DNA of 64,000 nt, taken from NCBI GenBank assembly GCA_964442285.1, contig CAYTZH010000013.1, positions 44,926 to 108,925 of the forward strand. Direction: 5' to 3'. Each line of letters starts with the position of its first letter. Position 1 is the first letter of the stretch. Origin of the DNA: CAYTZH01 sp964442285. Lineage in GTDB: Bacteria > Myxococcota_A > UBA9160 > JAFDET01. Shown in pieces: positions 50,807 through 58,971 of this stretch. The translations under genes were made by a program, and so were the position numbers. The notes below the pieces were generated by a model that was given only the letters and a program-made list of their open reading frames with translations, was not told the origin of the DNA and made no database searches.

Positions 50807-53469
50807 CGGCGTTCGACCAGCTCCTCCAGCAGGGCGTAGTGACGCTCGGCGATGTCGGCCCACTCGGTTTCGGCCCGAAGGGCGGTCACGGCACGGGCCG
50901 ACGCGGCCAGCCGCTCGGGCGTGAGCGCCTCCAGACAGTCGCGCAGGTCGTCCCGCGTGGACCCGTAGGCGATGGCGGCCTCGCCGAAGACCTCGCCGAG
51001 CACCGGCCAGTCCGAGACGATCGCGGCCTTGCCGGCGCCGATGGCGTCGAAGGCGGTCCCGGTCATCAGCATGCCCTCCCGGAAGGGAAACACGACGGCG
51101 TCCAGGACTGCGAGCCGCCGCTGGTAGACGTAGGCGTTCTCGTGTCGGGCCGGGAGCGCCCGGATGCGCGGGTCGTCCGGGACCTCCTCGCCCTCGAGGC
51201 AGACCACCAGCAGCTGGAGGTCCGGGTTCGCGCAGGCGTGGAAGCCGTCGAGCACCAGCTGCACATCCTTCTCGATGCGCGGCGCACCGATCACGCCGAG
51301 GCGCATGGCGCAGGGCGAGAGCCCCAGCTCGGCCTCCGCCTCCGCCCGGTCGATGTGGGGCAGCGAGTCGAGCTGGGGACCCCAGTGGCCGTGGGGATGG
51401 ATGCGGTGGATGCAGTCGTCGCGGTAGCGGTAGGCGGCGAGGGCCCGCTCCTGGCCCCAGGCCGTGTGATGGATGACGGCGTGGGCGTGCTCGGCCCAGA
51501 GCTGGTAGAGGGCCTCCACCTCGGCGCCCCGGGTCCGGTGGGGCACGAGGTTGTGCTGGGTCCAGAGGATGCGCGTGCCCGCCTCGTCCAGGCGCGCGAG
51601 GGCGCGGCGATGGCGCTCGAGGTCGAGCCCCTGCCACCACTCGGGCCAGTGGACGTGCAGCACGTCCAGCCTGGCCAGCTCCCGCGGTCGCTGCGGGAGG
51701 TCGCCCGGGGCCTGGCGGGTGACCACCCGGTCGGCGAGGGGCGCGTAGAGCGCCTCGTTGTACTGGGCGTCGTCGGCCGAGCTGGAGACGCGCAGGTGCG
51801 GCGTCACCTGCCAGCGCAGGGAGACCCGCCGCGCCGGCGCGAGGTCCGCCTGGTGCACGACCGGCAGCTCGGACCAGAAGCTGCGGTACTCGGCCAGGCC
51901 CCCCACGTCGATCCGATCCACGCGCAGGGGGACGTCCGCCTCGAAGTCCACCCGGAGCGGGCGCCGCGCCACCTCCGGGACCTGGAGCGAGAGGGCGTCC
52001 AGCGCGTCCGGATCGGTGTCGAGGACCAGCGCCTCCTCGACGACCAGCCGCCGGCCGTCCACCCGGTAGCGGGCGGTCCGCCCGCCTTCGATCTTCGCCG
52101 GCTCCTCGGGGCCGGCGCCGACCTTGCGCCAGCCCCGGTACTCCACCTCGAGCATCCCGTCTCCCGTGTGCTCGACACACACCGGCGCGCCCGCCGCCAC
52201 CAGGGGCTGGCCGCGGCGATGGACCACGGGGACGAGGCTGATGGGTCCGCTGGTCGGGACCTCGAAGGTGCCGGGGGCCCGCGGGCCGGGCAGGTAGTCG
52301 CTCGAGTAGCCGTCCACCAGGGGCAGGACGAAGGAGAGTCGCCGGCTGCGGAAGCCCCAGGCCCCCTCGTGGGCGTTGCGCCCGGGCGCCCCCATTCCGA
52401 CGAAGCGGTCGACCGGGCGGAAGGCGTCGACGGGCGGGCCGGCCCGCAGCGCGGGCGCCCGGCGCAGCTCGAGGGCCGCGGCCACCAGCTTGCCCAGGAC
52501 GTCGAGGCTCATCTGCAGCCGCCGCGCGGGACCCCGGTAGAACATGGTCGAGCGGTGCTGATGGGCGCGGATCACGCCGTCCGTGTACCAGCGGCGCAGC
52601 TCGTCGAAGGCCCAGGCGCCCCGGGCCAGCCAGTCGGCGGGGTTCGCGACGAGCCCCCGGCTAGAGCCGAGCGCCGCCAGCTCGACGCTCATGGCCAGGC
52701 CGAGGGCGCCGATGGATCGACCCCAGACGATGGCGCCGCCCGGGAGGGCCAGGGCGTCGACGTCCGCCAGCACCCGTCGCAGGCCGGCGGTCCAGGGCTC
52801 GCCGATCCGCTCCGCCAGGGGCTCCGCGAACAGGAACACGTCGGCGGTATAGATGTCGTGCTGCCCGCGCTGCTCGTTGCTGTCGTCGATCCAGCCGGCC
52901 TCGGTCTGGGTGATCAGGGCGCGACAGCGCGCGAGCAGCTCGTCGAGGATCGCGGGGTCTTCGAGGAGGCCGAGCTGGTCGCGGGCGTGCTCGCAGCGCG
53001 CGACGACGACCGCGTAGTTGCGCGGGAGCTGGCCGGCGCGGATGGCCTCCGCCGACGCGCTCGAGTCGAAGGCCCGGCGCAGGTTCGCGAGCGCCTCGGG
53101 GCCGAGCTCGGCGAGGAGAGGGTTGTCCCGGTAGCCGCCGATCCGCGCCAGGCTCTCGGCCGCGCGGTAGCTGTAGAAGGTGTGGGTGGCGGCGCCGTCC
53201 AGGGCGCACAGGGTGGAGAGGATCGCCCGCTCGAGCGGCACACCGGCCAGCTCCTTGCGGCCCGCCTCGAGGAGCAGCCCCGCGGTGTAGGCCAGGTCGC
53301 TGCGGGCGTCGGGGCCGACGGGATGGCCGGCGAACACCCGGGGCAGCACCAGCGCCGGCGCGTGGCGGGCCGCCAGGGCCTCGATCTGGCCGGCGACGAA
53401 GTCCACCAGCGCGTCGGCCAGGGTGGCGGCGGTGGGACGTCCCGCGTGGTCTTCGAAGTAGCCCGCCAT
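50803..53469 (-). CDS. fusion: all-alpha (toroid-like) domain plus glycosyltransferase
   Basis: 888 residues. Residues 1 to about 580 hold a largely helical region with repeated Trp/Arg/Glu segments (YSYRAAESLARIGGY; DSNEQRGQHDIYTADVF; HQHRSTMFYRGPARRLQMSL) and then a beta-rich part (LSFVLPLVDGYSSDYLPG; VDGRRLVVEEALVLDTD), the layout of heparinase-II/III-like or alpha/alpha-toroid enzymes; no exact family recognised. Residues about 590-888 form a GT-B glycosyltransferase: LDVLHVHWPEWWQG, RILWTQHNLVPHR, MRLGVIGAPRIEKDVQLVLDGF, VFPFREGMLMTGTAFDAIGAG (acceptor/donor site E-x7-E-like). A transferase and a polysaccharide-modifying half in one chain is unusual. Confidence 0.7.
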   Translation of the reverse strand: MAGYFEDHAGRPTAATLADALVDFVAGQIEALAARHAPALVLPRVFAGHPVGPDARSDLAYTAGLLLEAGRKELAGVPLERAILSTLCALDGAATHTFYSYRAAESLARIGGYRDNPLLAELGPEALANLRRAFDSSASAEAIRAGQLPRNYAVVVARCEHARDQLGLLEDPAILDELLARCRALITQTEAGWIDDSNEQRGQHDIYTADVFLFAEPLAERIGEPWTAGLRRVLADVDALALPGGAIVWGRSIGALGLAMSVELAALGSSRGLVANPADWLARGAWAFDELRRWYTDGVIRAHQHRSTMFYRGPARRLQMSLDVLGKLVAAALELRRAPALRAGPPVDAFRPVDRFVGMGAPGRNAHEGAWGFRSRRLSFVLPLVDGYSSDYLPGPRAPGTFEVPTSGPISLVPVVHRRGQPLVAAGAPVCVEHTGDGMLEVEYRGWRKVGAGPEEPAKIEGGRTARYRVDGRRLVVEEALVLDTDPDALDALSLQVPEVARRPLRVDFEADVPLRVDRIDVGGLAEYRSFWSELPVVHQADLAPARRVSLRWQVTPHLRVSSSADDAQYNEALYAPLADRVVTRQAPGDLPQRPRELARLDVLHVHWPEWWQGLDLERHRRALARLDEAGTRILWTQHNLVPHRTRGAEVEALYQLWAEHAHAVIHHTAWGQERALAAYRYRDDCIHRIHPHGHWGPQLDSLPHIDRAEAEAELGLSPCAMRLGVIGAPRIEKDVQLVLDGFHACANPDLQLLVVCLEGEEVPDDPRIRALPARHENAYVYQRRLAVLDAVVFPFREGMLMTGTAFDAIGAGKAAIVSDWPVLGEVFGEAAIAYGSTRDDLRDCLEALTPERLAASARAVTALRAETEWADIAERHYALLEELVERR

Positions 53470-53490
53470 GGAGAGCCCGGGTTCCGCTCC

Positions 53491-54486
53491 TCAGGTGCTG
53501 CGGTCGTAGCGCTCCACGTCGAAGAGCCACTCCGGCGTCTGGCCCTCGACGAAGCGCCGGACGTTGTCGACGCAGCGCTGCTGCATGGGCGTCAGGCCCG
53601 GCCGAGGCGGCCAGGTCAGGGTGTCGAGCTGGTGATACGTGAGCAAGCAGTTGTCCCGGCCGAGGAGCGGATGCTCGGGAGGCAGGTAGTCGGGCTCCAG
53701 GACGTCGAGCCCGGCCCGGAGCCGCCCGGAGACGATCTCGGCGAAGAGGGCGTCCTGGTCGAAGATCGCCCCGCGGGCCGTGTTGACCACCACGGCGCCG
53801 TCCGGGAGCCGCGCCAGGTGCTCCGCGCGGATGGCGCCGCGGGTCTCGTCGGTCAGGCCCGCGTGCACCGCCAGCACCTCGCTCGTCTCGCAGAGCGCCT
53901 CGAGGGAGTCCACCCGCGCGCAGCCGGCGGGCACCGACGCGGCGTAGGGATCGAAGACGACGATCTCCGCGCCGAAGGGCGCCAGCAGCTCGATGAAGCG
54001 GCGGCCGATGGCCCCGCAGCCGTAGAGGCCGACCCGGGTTCCGACCAGGGTGCCCCGGATCCGGGTCTGCACGCCCCAGCGCCTGGCCCGCGACGCGTCC
54101 ACCGCCTTGGGCAGCTCCTTGAGCATGGCCAGCAGAAGGGCCATGGCGGCCTCGGCGACGCCGTCCGCGGGGTGGTCGCCCCAGTTGGAGACCAGCAGCT
54201 TTGCCTCGACCAGCGACCGCGGCACCAGGCTGCGGATCGTGCCCGAGTAGCAGCAGATGTAGCGGAGCGCGCCGGGGTCCCGGGCGAGCTCGTCGGGCAG
54301 CGGTCGCGCGTCCCAGCCCACGATGGCGATCTCGTGGCCGCGCACCTGTTCGGCGAAGTCCTCGTCGGAGAGCGCCGCGCCGTTCTCGGCGAGGTGGAGC
54401 TCGCCCAGGGCGGAGAGGGCCTCCACGAAGGCCTCGGTCCAGACCTGGGGGATGCGTCCGCCGTTGGTGACGCTGAGGATGCGCAT
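53491..54486 (-). CDS. D-isomer-specific 2-hydroxyacid dehydrogenase
   Basis: 331 residues. NAD motif GTRVGLYGCGAIGRRFIELL (G-x-G-x2-G) with the acidic FDPYA after it; catalytic Arg/Glu/His regions VHAGLTDETRGAIRAEHLARL, VVNTARGAIFDQDALF and VLEPDYLPPEHPL, and YHQLDTLT providing the His. The family includes phosphoglycerate and glycerate dehydrogenases. It follows the fusion gene (21 bp upstream on the same strand), and the isomerase-like gene is divergent, so carbohydrate-acid metabolism is likely. Confidence 0.9.
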   Translation of the reverse strand: MRILSVTNGGRIPQVWTEAFVEALSALGELHLAENGAALSDEDFAEQVRGHEIAIVGWDARPLPDELARDPGALRYICCYSGTIRSLVPRSLVEAKLLVSNWGDHPADGVAEAAMALLLAMLKELPKAVDASRARRWGVQTRIRGTLVGTRVGLYGCGAIGRRFIELLAPFGAEIVVFDPYAASVPAGCARVDSLEALCETSEVLAVHAGLTDETRGAIRAEHLARLPDGAVVVNTARGAIFDQDALFAEIVSGRLRAGLDVLEPDYLPPEHPLLGRDNCLLTYHQLDTLTWPPRPGLTPMQQRCVDNVRRFVEGQTPEWLFDVERYDRST

Positions 54487-54527
54487 GGCGTGCGAGAGTA
54501 GCCCGATCGCCGTACGCTCCGCCGCTC

Positions 54528-55355
54528 ATGGAGCGTCGGCTCGCCTTCACGACCATGGGCACCCCCGACCTCGACCACGCCGGCGCCATCGCCCTCGCCC
54601 GGGCGCTGGGCTTCCAGGGCGTCGACCTCCGCTGCGCCGACTTCCTGGGCGAGGTGGCCCCCGGCTCCGACGCCGCCCACCTGGAGCGGGTGGCCCGGGA
54701 GTTCGAGCGGGCCGGCCTCTCGATCCCGGGCCTGCTCTGCTACCACCAGATCCGCGCCGACGCCGAGGACTGGCGCGAGGCCTACACCGAGCACGTGGCC
54801 CGGCACCTCGCCATCGGAGCCGCCCTGGGCGCCGACGCCATCCGGGTCTGGGGGGTGCGGCCGGCGGAAGGGCAGGCGTCGGAGGCGCTGGTTCCCGACA
54901 CCGCCGACGCCATCGGCCGGGCGCTGGCGCGCGACGCCTCGGGCGTGGGCGTGGTGATGCAGAACCACCTGGGCTTCGGCACCGCCCGGGACGCCGTTGC
55001 CATCGCCCGCCGCCTCGACAGTCCGCGCTTCGGCCTCGTCTACTCCCCGGATCACACCGTGCTCTTCGAGCCCGACACCGACGAGGCGCTCCTCGCGGAG
55101 ATCCGGCGCTGGACCCGGGAGGTCTACATCGCCGACCTCGTGCGCGAGGGCGACGGCCACCGCTGGGTCTATCCCGGCGAAGGCGACGTCCCCCTGCGCG
55201 AGACCGTGGCGGCGCTCGACGCCGCCGGCTTCCGCGGCTTCTACACGTTCAAGTGGGAGAAGATCTGGAACCGGGAGCTCCCCGAGCCCGAGGAGGCCTT
55301 CCCGCGCTTCACGGCGTTCATGGGCTCGCTGTCGGCGGGGGACGATCGGCGCTGA
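54528..55355 (+). CDS. sugar phosphate isomerase/epimerase (xylose isomerase-like TIM barrel)
   Basis: 275 residues. TIM-barrel pattern of the AP_endonuc_2 family: AIALARALGFQGVDLRCADF, SIPGLLCYHQIRADA, ARHLAIGAALGADAIRVWG, VVMQNHLGFGTARDAVAIAR (metal-site His), GLVYSPDHTVLFEPD, and FYTFKWEKIWNRELPEPEEAF with a metal-ligand Glu. Divergent from the dehydrogenase (41-bp gap), so the two likely share a regulator. Substrate unknown. Confidence 0.83.
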   Translation: MERRLAFTTMGTPDLDHAGAIALARALGFQGVDLRCADFLGEVAPGSDAAHLERVAREFERAGLSIPGLLCYHQIRADAEDWREAYTEHVARHLAIGAALGADAIRVWGVRPAEGQASEALVPDTADAIGRALARDASGVGVVMQNHLGFGTARDAVAIARRLDSPRFGLVYSPDHTVLFEPDTDEALLAEIRRWTREVYIADLVREGDGHRWVYPGEGDVPLRETVAALDAAGFRGFYTFKWEKIWNRELPEPEEAFPRFTAFMGSLSAGDDRR

Positions 55356-55436
55356 CGCCCGCGGCCGGCCCCAGCGCGCCGATTCCGGGATCGCGTCCAG
55401 GAAGTCCGCCACGCCGCCCCGGGCCGGCGGCCGGCG

Positions 55437-55973
55437 CTACGGGGCCCGCCGCAGGATCAGCCCGCCGGCGTACCGGGTGACCAGCAGCACCTCGCGCGGG
55501 GCGATCACCACCTGGGCGCGCAGGGCCAACGACGCGGCGGCGTCGAGCGCATCGCCGGACGCCGGCGGGTCGCCCGTCGCAGCCGGCTCGAAGCGGACCC
55601 GCAGCGTGTGGGGTCCCGCCGCCACGGGGAGCTCGCGAAGGACCGAGAGGGGACGATCGCCTCGGGCTCCCCGGGGTCGGACCGGCTCGTCGAGCACCAG
55701 GTCCCCGTCGATCCACAGACGCAGCCGGAACGGCAGCAGGCGACCCTCGCAGATCTCGGACATCCGCATGTGGCGGGGCAGCGCAGCGAGCTCCTCCTCC
55801 GTCGGCGGACGGCAGGCTTCCACGCGCGCGCTCGCCGCCTGCCACGAGAGGCGAAGGCGTCCCCCGTCGCCGCCCGACACCGTCCAGGGAACCCGCGACA
55901 GCGCGATCAGGGCGGACGTGAAGACCAGCGCGACGAGCAAGCCGCCGCCGCGAAGGCGCCGCGCCGCGCTCAC
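55437..55973 (-). CDS. membrane-anchored protein of the cytochrome b operon
   Basis: 178 residues from GTG 55973, overlapping the cytochrome b-fusion stop (GTGA). One membrane helix (GGGLLVALVFTSALIALSR) leads to a beta-rich exported domain (GGRLRLSWQAASARVEAC, RLRLWIDGDLVLDEPV, PHTLRVRFEPA, and a CEGRLLP region; two cysteines). No known family. By position it belongs with the cytochrome b-MvhD protein, perhaps as a periplasmic accessory. Confidence 0.65.
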   Translation of the reverse strand: MSAARRLRGGGLLVALVFTSALIALSRVPWTVSGGDGGRLRLSWQAASARVEACRPPTEEELAALPRHMRMSEICEGRLLPFRLRLWIDGDLVLDEPVRPRGARGDRPLSVLRELPVAAGPHTLRVRFEPAATGDPPASGDALDAAASLALRAQVVIAPREVLLVTRYAGGLILRRAP

Positions 55974-57628
55974 GGGGCGTCTCCCGGCCTCGCCGGCTCC
56001 GTTCCCTCGCACGCCGTGTCGATCTCGACCTCGCGCCGGGCCGCCGGCCGCTCGAGGGCGGCGACCTCGTCGCGGAGCGAGCGGAGCGCGCGCCGCACGC
56101 GACCGCGCTCGCCCGCGCCGGCGTGCACCAGGCGCAGGCGCCGGCGGTCGACCCGGTCGTGGAGCTCGGCCTCGCGGCCATGGAACGCGCGCTCCCCGAG
56201 CCAGCGAGGCCCCTCGCGGCTCCAGCAGTCGCGCGGGGGACAGGTGGCCACCAGCACCCCCGCGGCGCCCGATCGGAGCAGCAGCTCGATCACCGAGGTG
56301 TGGAGGTTGCCCGCACACGAGACGGCGAGGACCGGGGCGCCGTCGGCCGCTCCGTCCTCGGCACCCGCGTCCGCCAGGGCTCCAGGAGCCGCAGCGGCCG
56401 CCAGCCCCCCGGCGCCGTTGCGACAGGCGATGGCCACGACGCCACGGTCGCAGCCTCCGCTCTCGACGAAGGCCCGCGCGGCGGCCAGCTGGTCGCGACC
56501 CGTACGCCCCGGCGGCCCGATCGCCATCGGCGCGCAGGAGGCCGCGCAAATGCCGCAGGCCACGCAGCGGGCCGGATCCACCCGCGCCACGGCGTGGCCG
56601 CGCGCGCCCGGGATCATGTCGATGGCGTCGTAAGGACAGTCGAGTGCGCACTGGAGGCAGCCCGTACACAGCGACTCCTCGCCCCGGGAGCGGGCGAGGC
56701 GTGCCGACCGCCGGGGCCGGGCCCACCACGGCACGAGGCCGGCGATCGCGAGCCCGACCCCGAGGACGAGCCAGACGCGCGTCGGAGAGAGCCGCCGCAC
56801 GCCCGGGAGCCAGAAGCCGTAGAAGAGGTCGATCTCGACGCGTCCGGGGACGTAGAACAGGTCTGCGCGCGGATTGAGCGCGGGCGGCGCCAGCAACGAC
56901 GCGGCGAACAGGGCGAGGAGCATCGCCCAGAGCAGGGGCCGGGGCGGGAGCAGCACCGGTCGCGCCACCCGGGAGAGGTGGAGCCAGAGCAGGAGGGCGA
57001 GGCCGATCGGGAGGGCGATGTGCGCGAACAGGTTCAGGAAGAAGAACGCACCGGGAAGCGGGCGCTCTCCGGAGAAGGTGCGCGCGATGGGCTGCGAAAA
57101 AAGAGGCAGGGCGTCGAGCAGGCGCGCACCTTCCACGGCGAACAGCTGCGCCTGGGTGTCCCAGACCATCACGTAGCCGGTCCAGCCGCAGACGAAGACG
57201 AGGCCGAGCAGAACGAGGCCGGAGAGCCAGGCGAGGGCCCGCGGCCCCCAGCAGCGCCCCTGCAGGAGCATCCGCAGCGCGTGGACGGCGACGGCCGCGA
57301 CGGCCAGGTCCGAGGCGTAGCGGTGCATCCCGCGGATCCAGCGGCCCGCCGCGAGCTGCGCGTCGATGCGCTGCATCGACTCGTAGGGCGCGCCGATCCG
57401 GTAGAAGAGCAGGAGATAGAGGCCTGTCACGAGCACGACGCCGAGGCTGACCACGGCGATCGAGCCCGACTGGTAGAGGGGGTTGTACCGCCACCCCGCG
57501 AGCTGGTTCAGGAGACCGTCCACAGAGGCGAGGGGACGCCGCAGCAGGTCGCCCGGGGTGCCCCGGGTCCGGTCGTGCGGGGTGCCCCCGACCCGTTCGC
57601 CCGGGGTGCCCCCGATTCCGAGGCTCAC
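55970..57628 (-). CDS. fusion: cytochrome b (b6-type) + 2[4Fe-4S] ferredoxin + MvhD/FrhD-like domain
   Basis: 552 residues in three blocks. 1-300: cytochrome b N-terminal domain with four transmembrane helices and the two heme-ligand pairs, one in RGMHRYASDLAVAAVAVHAL and one in NLFAHIALPIGLALLLWLHL. 315-380: ferredoxin motifs CTGCLQCALDCPYDAID and CVACGICAASCAPMAIG. 390-530: MvhD-like, with CDRGVVAIACRNG, VLAVSCAGNLHTSVIELLL and VLVATCPPRDCW, the cysteine-rich core that docks Mvh/Hdr-type complexes. GTG start behind GGGGGGAGAT. A repeated GTP-rich N-terminal stretch (first 25 residues) is odd. Likely moves electrons between quinol and a cytosolic partner. Confidence 0.82.
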   Translation of the reverse strand: MSLGIGGTPGERVGGTPHDRTRGTPGDLLRRPLASVDGLLNQLAGWRYNPLYQSGSIAVVSLGVVLVTGLYLLLFYRIGAPYESMQRIDAQLAAGRWIRGMHRYASDLAVAAVAVHALRMLLQGRCWGPRALAWLSGLVLLGLVFVCGWTGYVMVWDTQAQLFAVEGARLLDALPLFSQPIARTFSGERPLPGAFFFLNLFAHIALPIGLALLLWLHLSRVARPVLLPPRPLLWAMLLALFAASLLAPPALNPRADLFYVPGRVEIDLFYGFWLPGVRRLSPTRVWLVLGVGLAIAGLVPWWARPRRSARLARSRGEESLCTGCLQCALDCPYDAIDMIPGARGHAVARVDPARCVACGICAASCAPMAIGPPGRTGRDQLAAARAFVESGGCDRGVVAIACRNGAGGLAAAAAPGALADAGAEDGAADGAPVLAVSCAGNLHTSVIELLLRSGAAGVLVATCPPRDCWSREGPRWLGERAFHGREAELHDRVDRRRLRLVHAGAGERGRVRRALRSLRDEVAALERPAARREVEIDTACEGTEPARPGDAP

Positions 57629-57671
57629 ATCTCCCCCCTGACGCCGCGCACCCCTGGCATTCCGTTAATCC

Positions 57672-57686
57672 TGATATTATCATGAT
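57672..57686. promoter_or_regulatory. AT-rich palindromes in the divergent NOR/cytochrome promoter region
   Basis: TGATA-T-TATCA (57672-57682) overlaps ATCATGAT (57679-57686), in the only AT-rich stretch between the cytochrome b fusion (57628, minus) and the Rrf2 gene (57750, plus). The half TGAT...ATCA recalls FNR-type sites (TTGAT-N4-ATCAA) but the spacing is 3, not 4. It is a candidate site for the Rrf2 regulator or an anaerobic activator. Confidence 0.45.
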
Positions 57687-57749
57687 GAACTAGTGTGGGC
57701 GAGCCAGGGGGGTTGCGGAGCCGGCGAATGCTCTGCATGGGTGCGCTCC

Positions 57750-58214
57750 ATGTTGCTCTCCAAGACGGGTCGGTACGCGTTGATGGCCACACTCGAGATC
57801 GCGCGGCGGGGGCGTGACGCCGGGCCGGCAGAGGCCGAGCCCGTGCGCGCGGCGGAGCTGGCCGGCGAGCTGGGCATCCCGCCGAACTATCTGGCCAAGA
57901 TCCTCCACCAGCTCGGCCGCGCGGGGGTGATCACCTCCGCGCGCGGTCCCCACGGCGGCTTCCGGCTAGCCCGGTCCGCCGACGAGCTGCGCCTGGAGGC
58001 GGTGATCGATCCCGTGGTGCCCTCGCTGCGAGAGGTCGACTGCCTGCTCGGCCGCCCCGCCTGTCGCGACGACGATCCCTGTGCCGTCCACGAGCACTGG
58101 CGCGCCGTCACCGATCACCTGCGCCAGTTCCTCCACGAGACGACCCTTGCCGACCTGCTGGCACGCGGGCCGGAGGGCGGGTCCCGCAAGAAGGAGAAGC
58201 GACGTGCCCGATGA
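57750..58214 (+). CDS. Rrf2-family Fe-S transcriptional regulator (NsrR/IscR-type)
   Basis: 154 residues from ATG 57750. N-terminal winged helix MLLSKTGRYALMATLEIARR, ELAGELGIPPNYLAKILHQLGRAGVITSARGPHGGFRLAR (the recognition helix and wing). Three cysteines in VDCLLGRPACRDDDPC (C-x6-C-x5-C) match the [Fe-S] ligand set of NsrR/IscR-like proteins. Directly precedes the nitrogen-oxide respiration genes, so NO sensing is the natural function (established for NsrR; inferred here). Overlaps the next gene by 11 bp. Confidence 0.88.
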   Translation: MLLSKTGRYALMATLEIARRGRDAGPAEAEPVRAAELAGELGIPPNYLAKILHQLGRAGVITSARGPHGGFRLARSADELRLEAVIDPVVPSLREVDCLLGRPACRDDDPCAVHEHWRAVTDHLRQFLHETTLADLLARGPEGGSRKKEKRRAR

Positions 58215-58395
58215 TCCGGCGAGCGCATCCGAAGCCCGCGGCCCGGACCCCGAGCCCTCGGAGATCCCCCTCGGCCAGCGCCTGCTCGACAACCCGTTCC
58301 TGCTCCTGGTGGCCGGGTTGATCGTGATGTTCGTGTTCTTCACCGGCTGGGGCCTGTGGGAGATCGCCTCTCTCACGCAAGCCCCGCTTCCCTGA
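58204..58395 (+). CDS. small single-helix membrane subunit of the heme-copper enzyme
   Basis: 63 residues from GTG 58204 (AAGGAGAAG ahead). One membrane helix (NPFLLLVAGLIVMFVFFTGW) preceded by a hydrophilic N-terminus. In size and position, directly in front of CuA subunit II and subunit I, it resembles the small accessory subunits of B-type/ba3 or CuA-NOR enzymes. No sequence match can be made. Confidence 0.65.
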   Translation: MPDDPASASEARGPDPEPSEIPLGQRLLDNPFLLLVAGLIVMFVFFTGWGLWEIASLTQAPLP

Positions 58396-58410
58396 GCGAG
58401 GGAGCGCTGC

Positions 58411-58971
58411 GTGTACCACTCGGGAATCGAGTCGCCCCGGGGCATCTGGTGGAAGCCGGTGCACGGAGCCGAGAAGGTGTGGGTCTGGATCGCCTTCGTC
58501 TGGTGCATGGTGCTGTTCGCCATGATGCCGCTGTGGCACCTCCGGGGCGGGCAGAACCCGTCGGGGATCCGGCACCGGGTCGAGCCCGAGGCCTTCCGGG
58601 CGCGCGTCGAGCAGTTCATCGCCGACTATCAGGTGGGCACGGACAACGGGATCCCGGTGGTGGCGCCGCCGCCGGGGAGCGACGTGTACCTGCAGGCCAC
58701 CATGTGGCAGTGGACGCCCATCCTGCGCCTCGAGCGGGGCGCTCAGTACGTGCTCCACCTCTCGGCCCTCGACGTGAACCACGGCTTCAGCCTGTTCCCG
58801 CTCAACATCAACTTCCAGGTGGTCCCCGGCTACGACTACGGCCTCCGGGTCACGCCCTCCGCCAGCGGCGAGTTCCAGATCATCTGCAACGAGTTCTGCG
58901 GCATCGGCCACCACCTCATGGTGGGCAAGATCGAGGTCGTGGAGCCCGGCGCAGCGGGGGGTGAGGGATGA
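58411..58971 (+). CDS. CuA-containing subunit II of a heme-copper enzyme
   Basis: 186 residues. One N-terminal membrane helix (WIAFVWCMVLFAMMPLW), then a cupredoxin domain with MWQWTPILRLERGAQYVLHL, LDVNHGFSLFPLNINFQVVPGY (a CuA-side His and loop) and the CuA motif CNEFCGIGHHLMVG (C-x3-C-x3-H-x2-M). It receives electrons from cytochrome c and passes them to subunit I. The ATG of subunit I overlaps its stop (ATGA). Absence of a typical long oxidase N-terminal hairpin suggests a B-type enzyme. Confidence 0.88.
   Translation: MYHSGIESPRGIWWKPVHGAEKVWVWIAFVWCMVLFAMMPLWHLRGGQNPSGIRHRVEPEAFRARVEQFIADYQVGTDNGIPVVAPPPGSDVYLQATMWQWTPILRLERGAQYVLHLSALDVNHGFSLFPLNINFQVVPGYDYGLRVTPSASGEFQIICNEFCGIGHHLMVGKIEVVEPGAAGGEG

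Noticed and set aside
50839..54501. A plus-strand open frame of about 1,200 codons opposite the fusion glycosyltransferase and dehydrogenase
   Set aside because: No start context or domain, and the composition is that of an antisense shadow; the minus-strand genes are clear.
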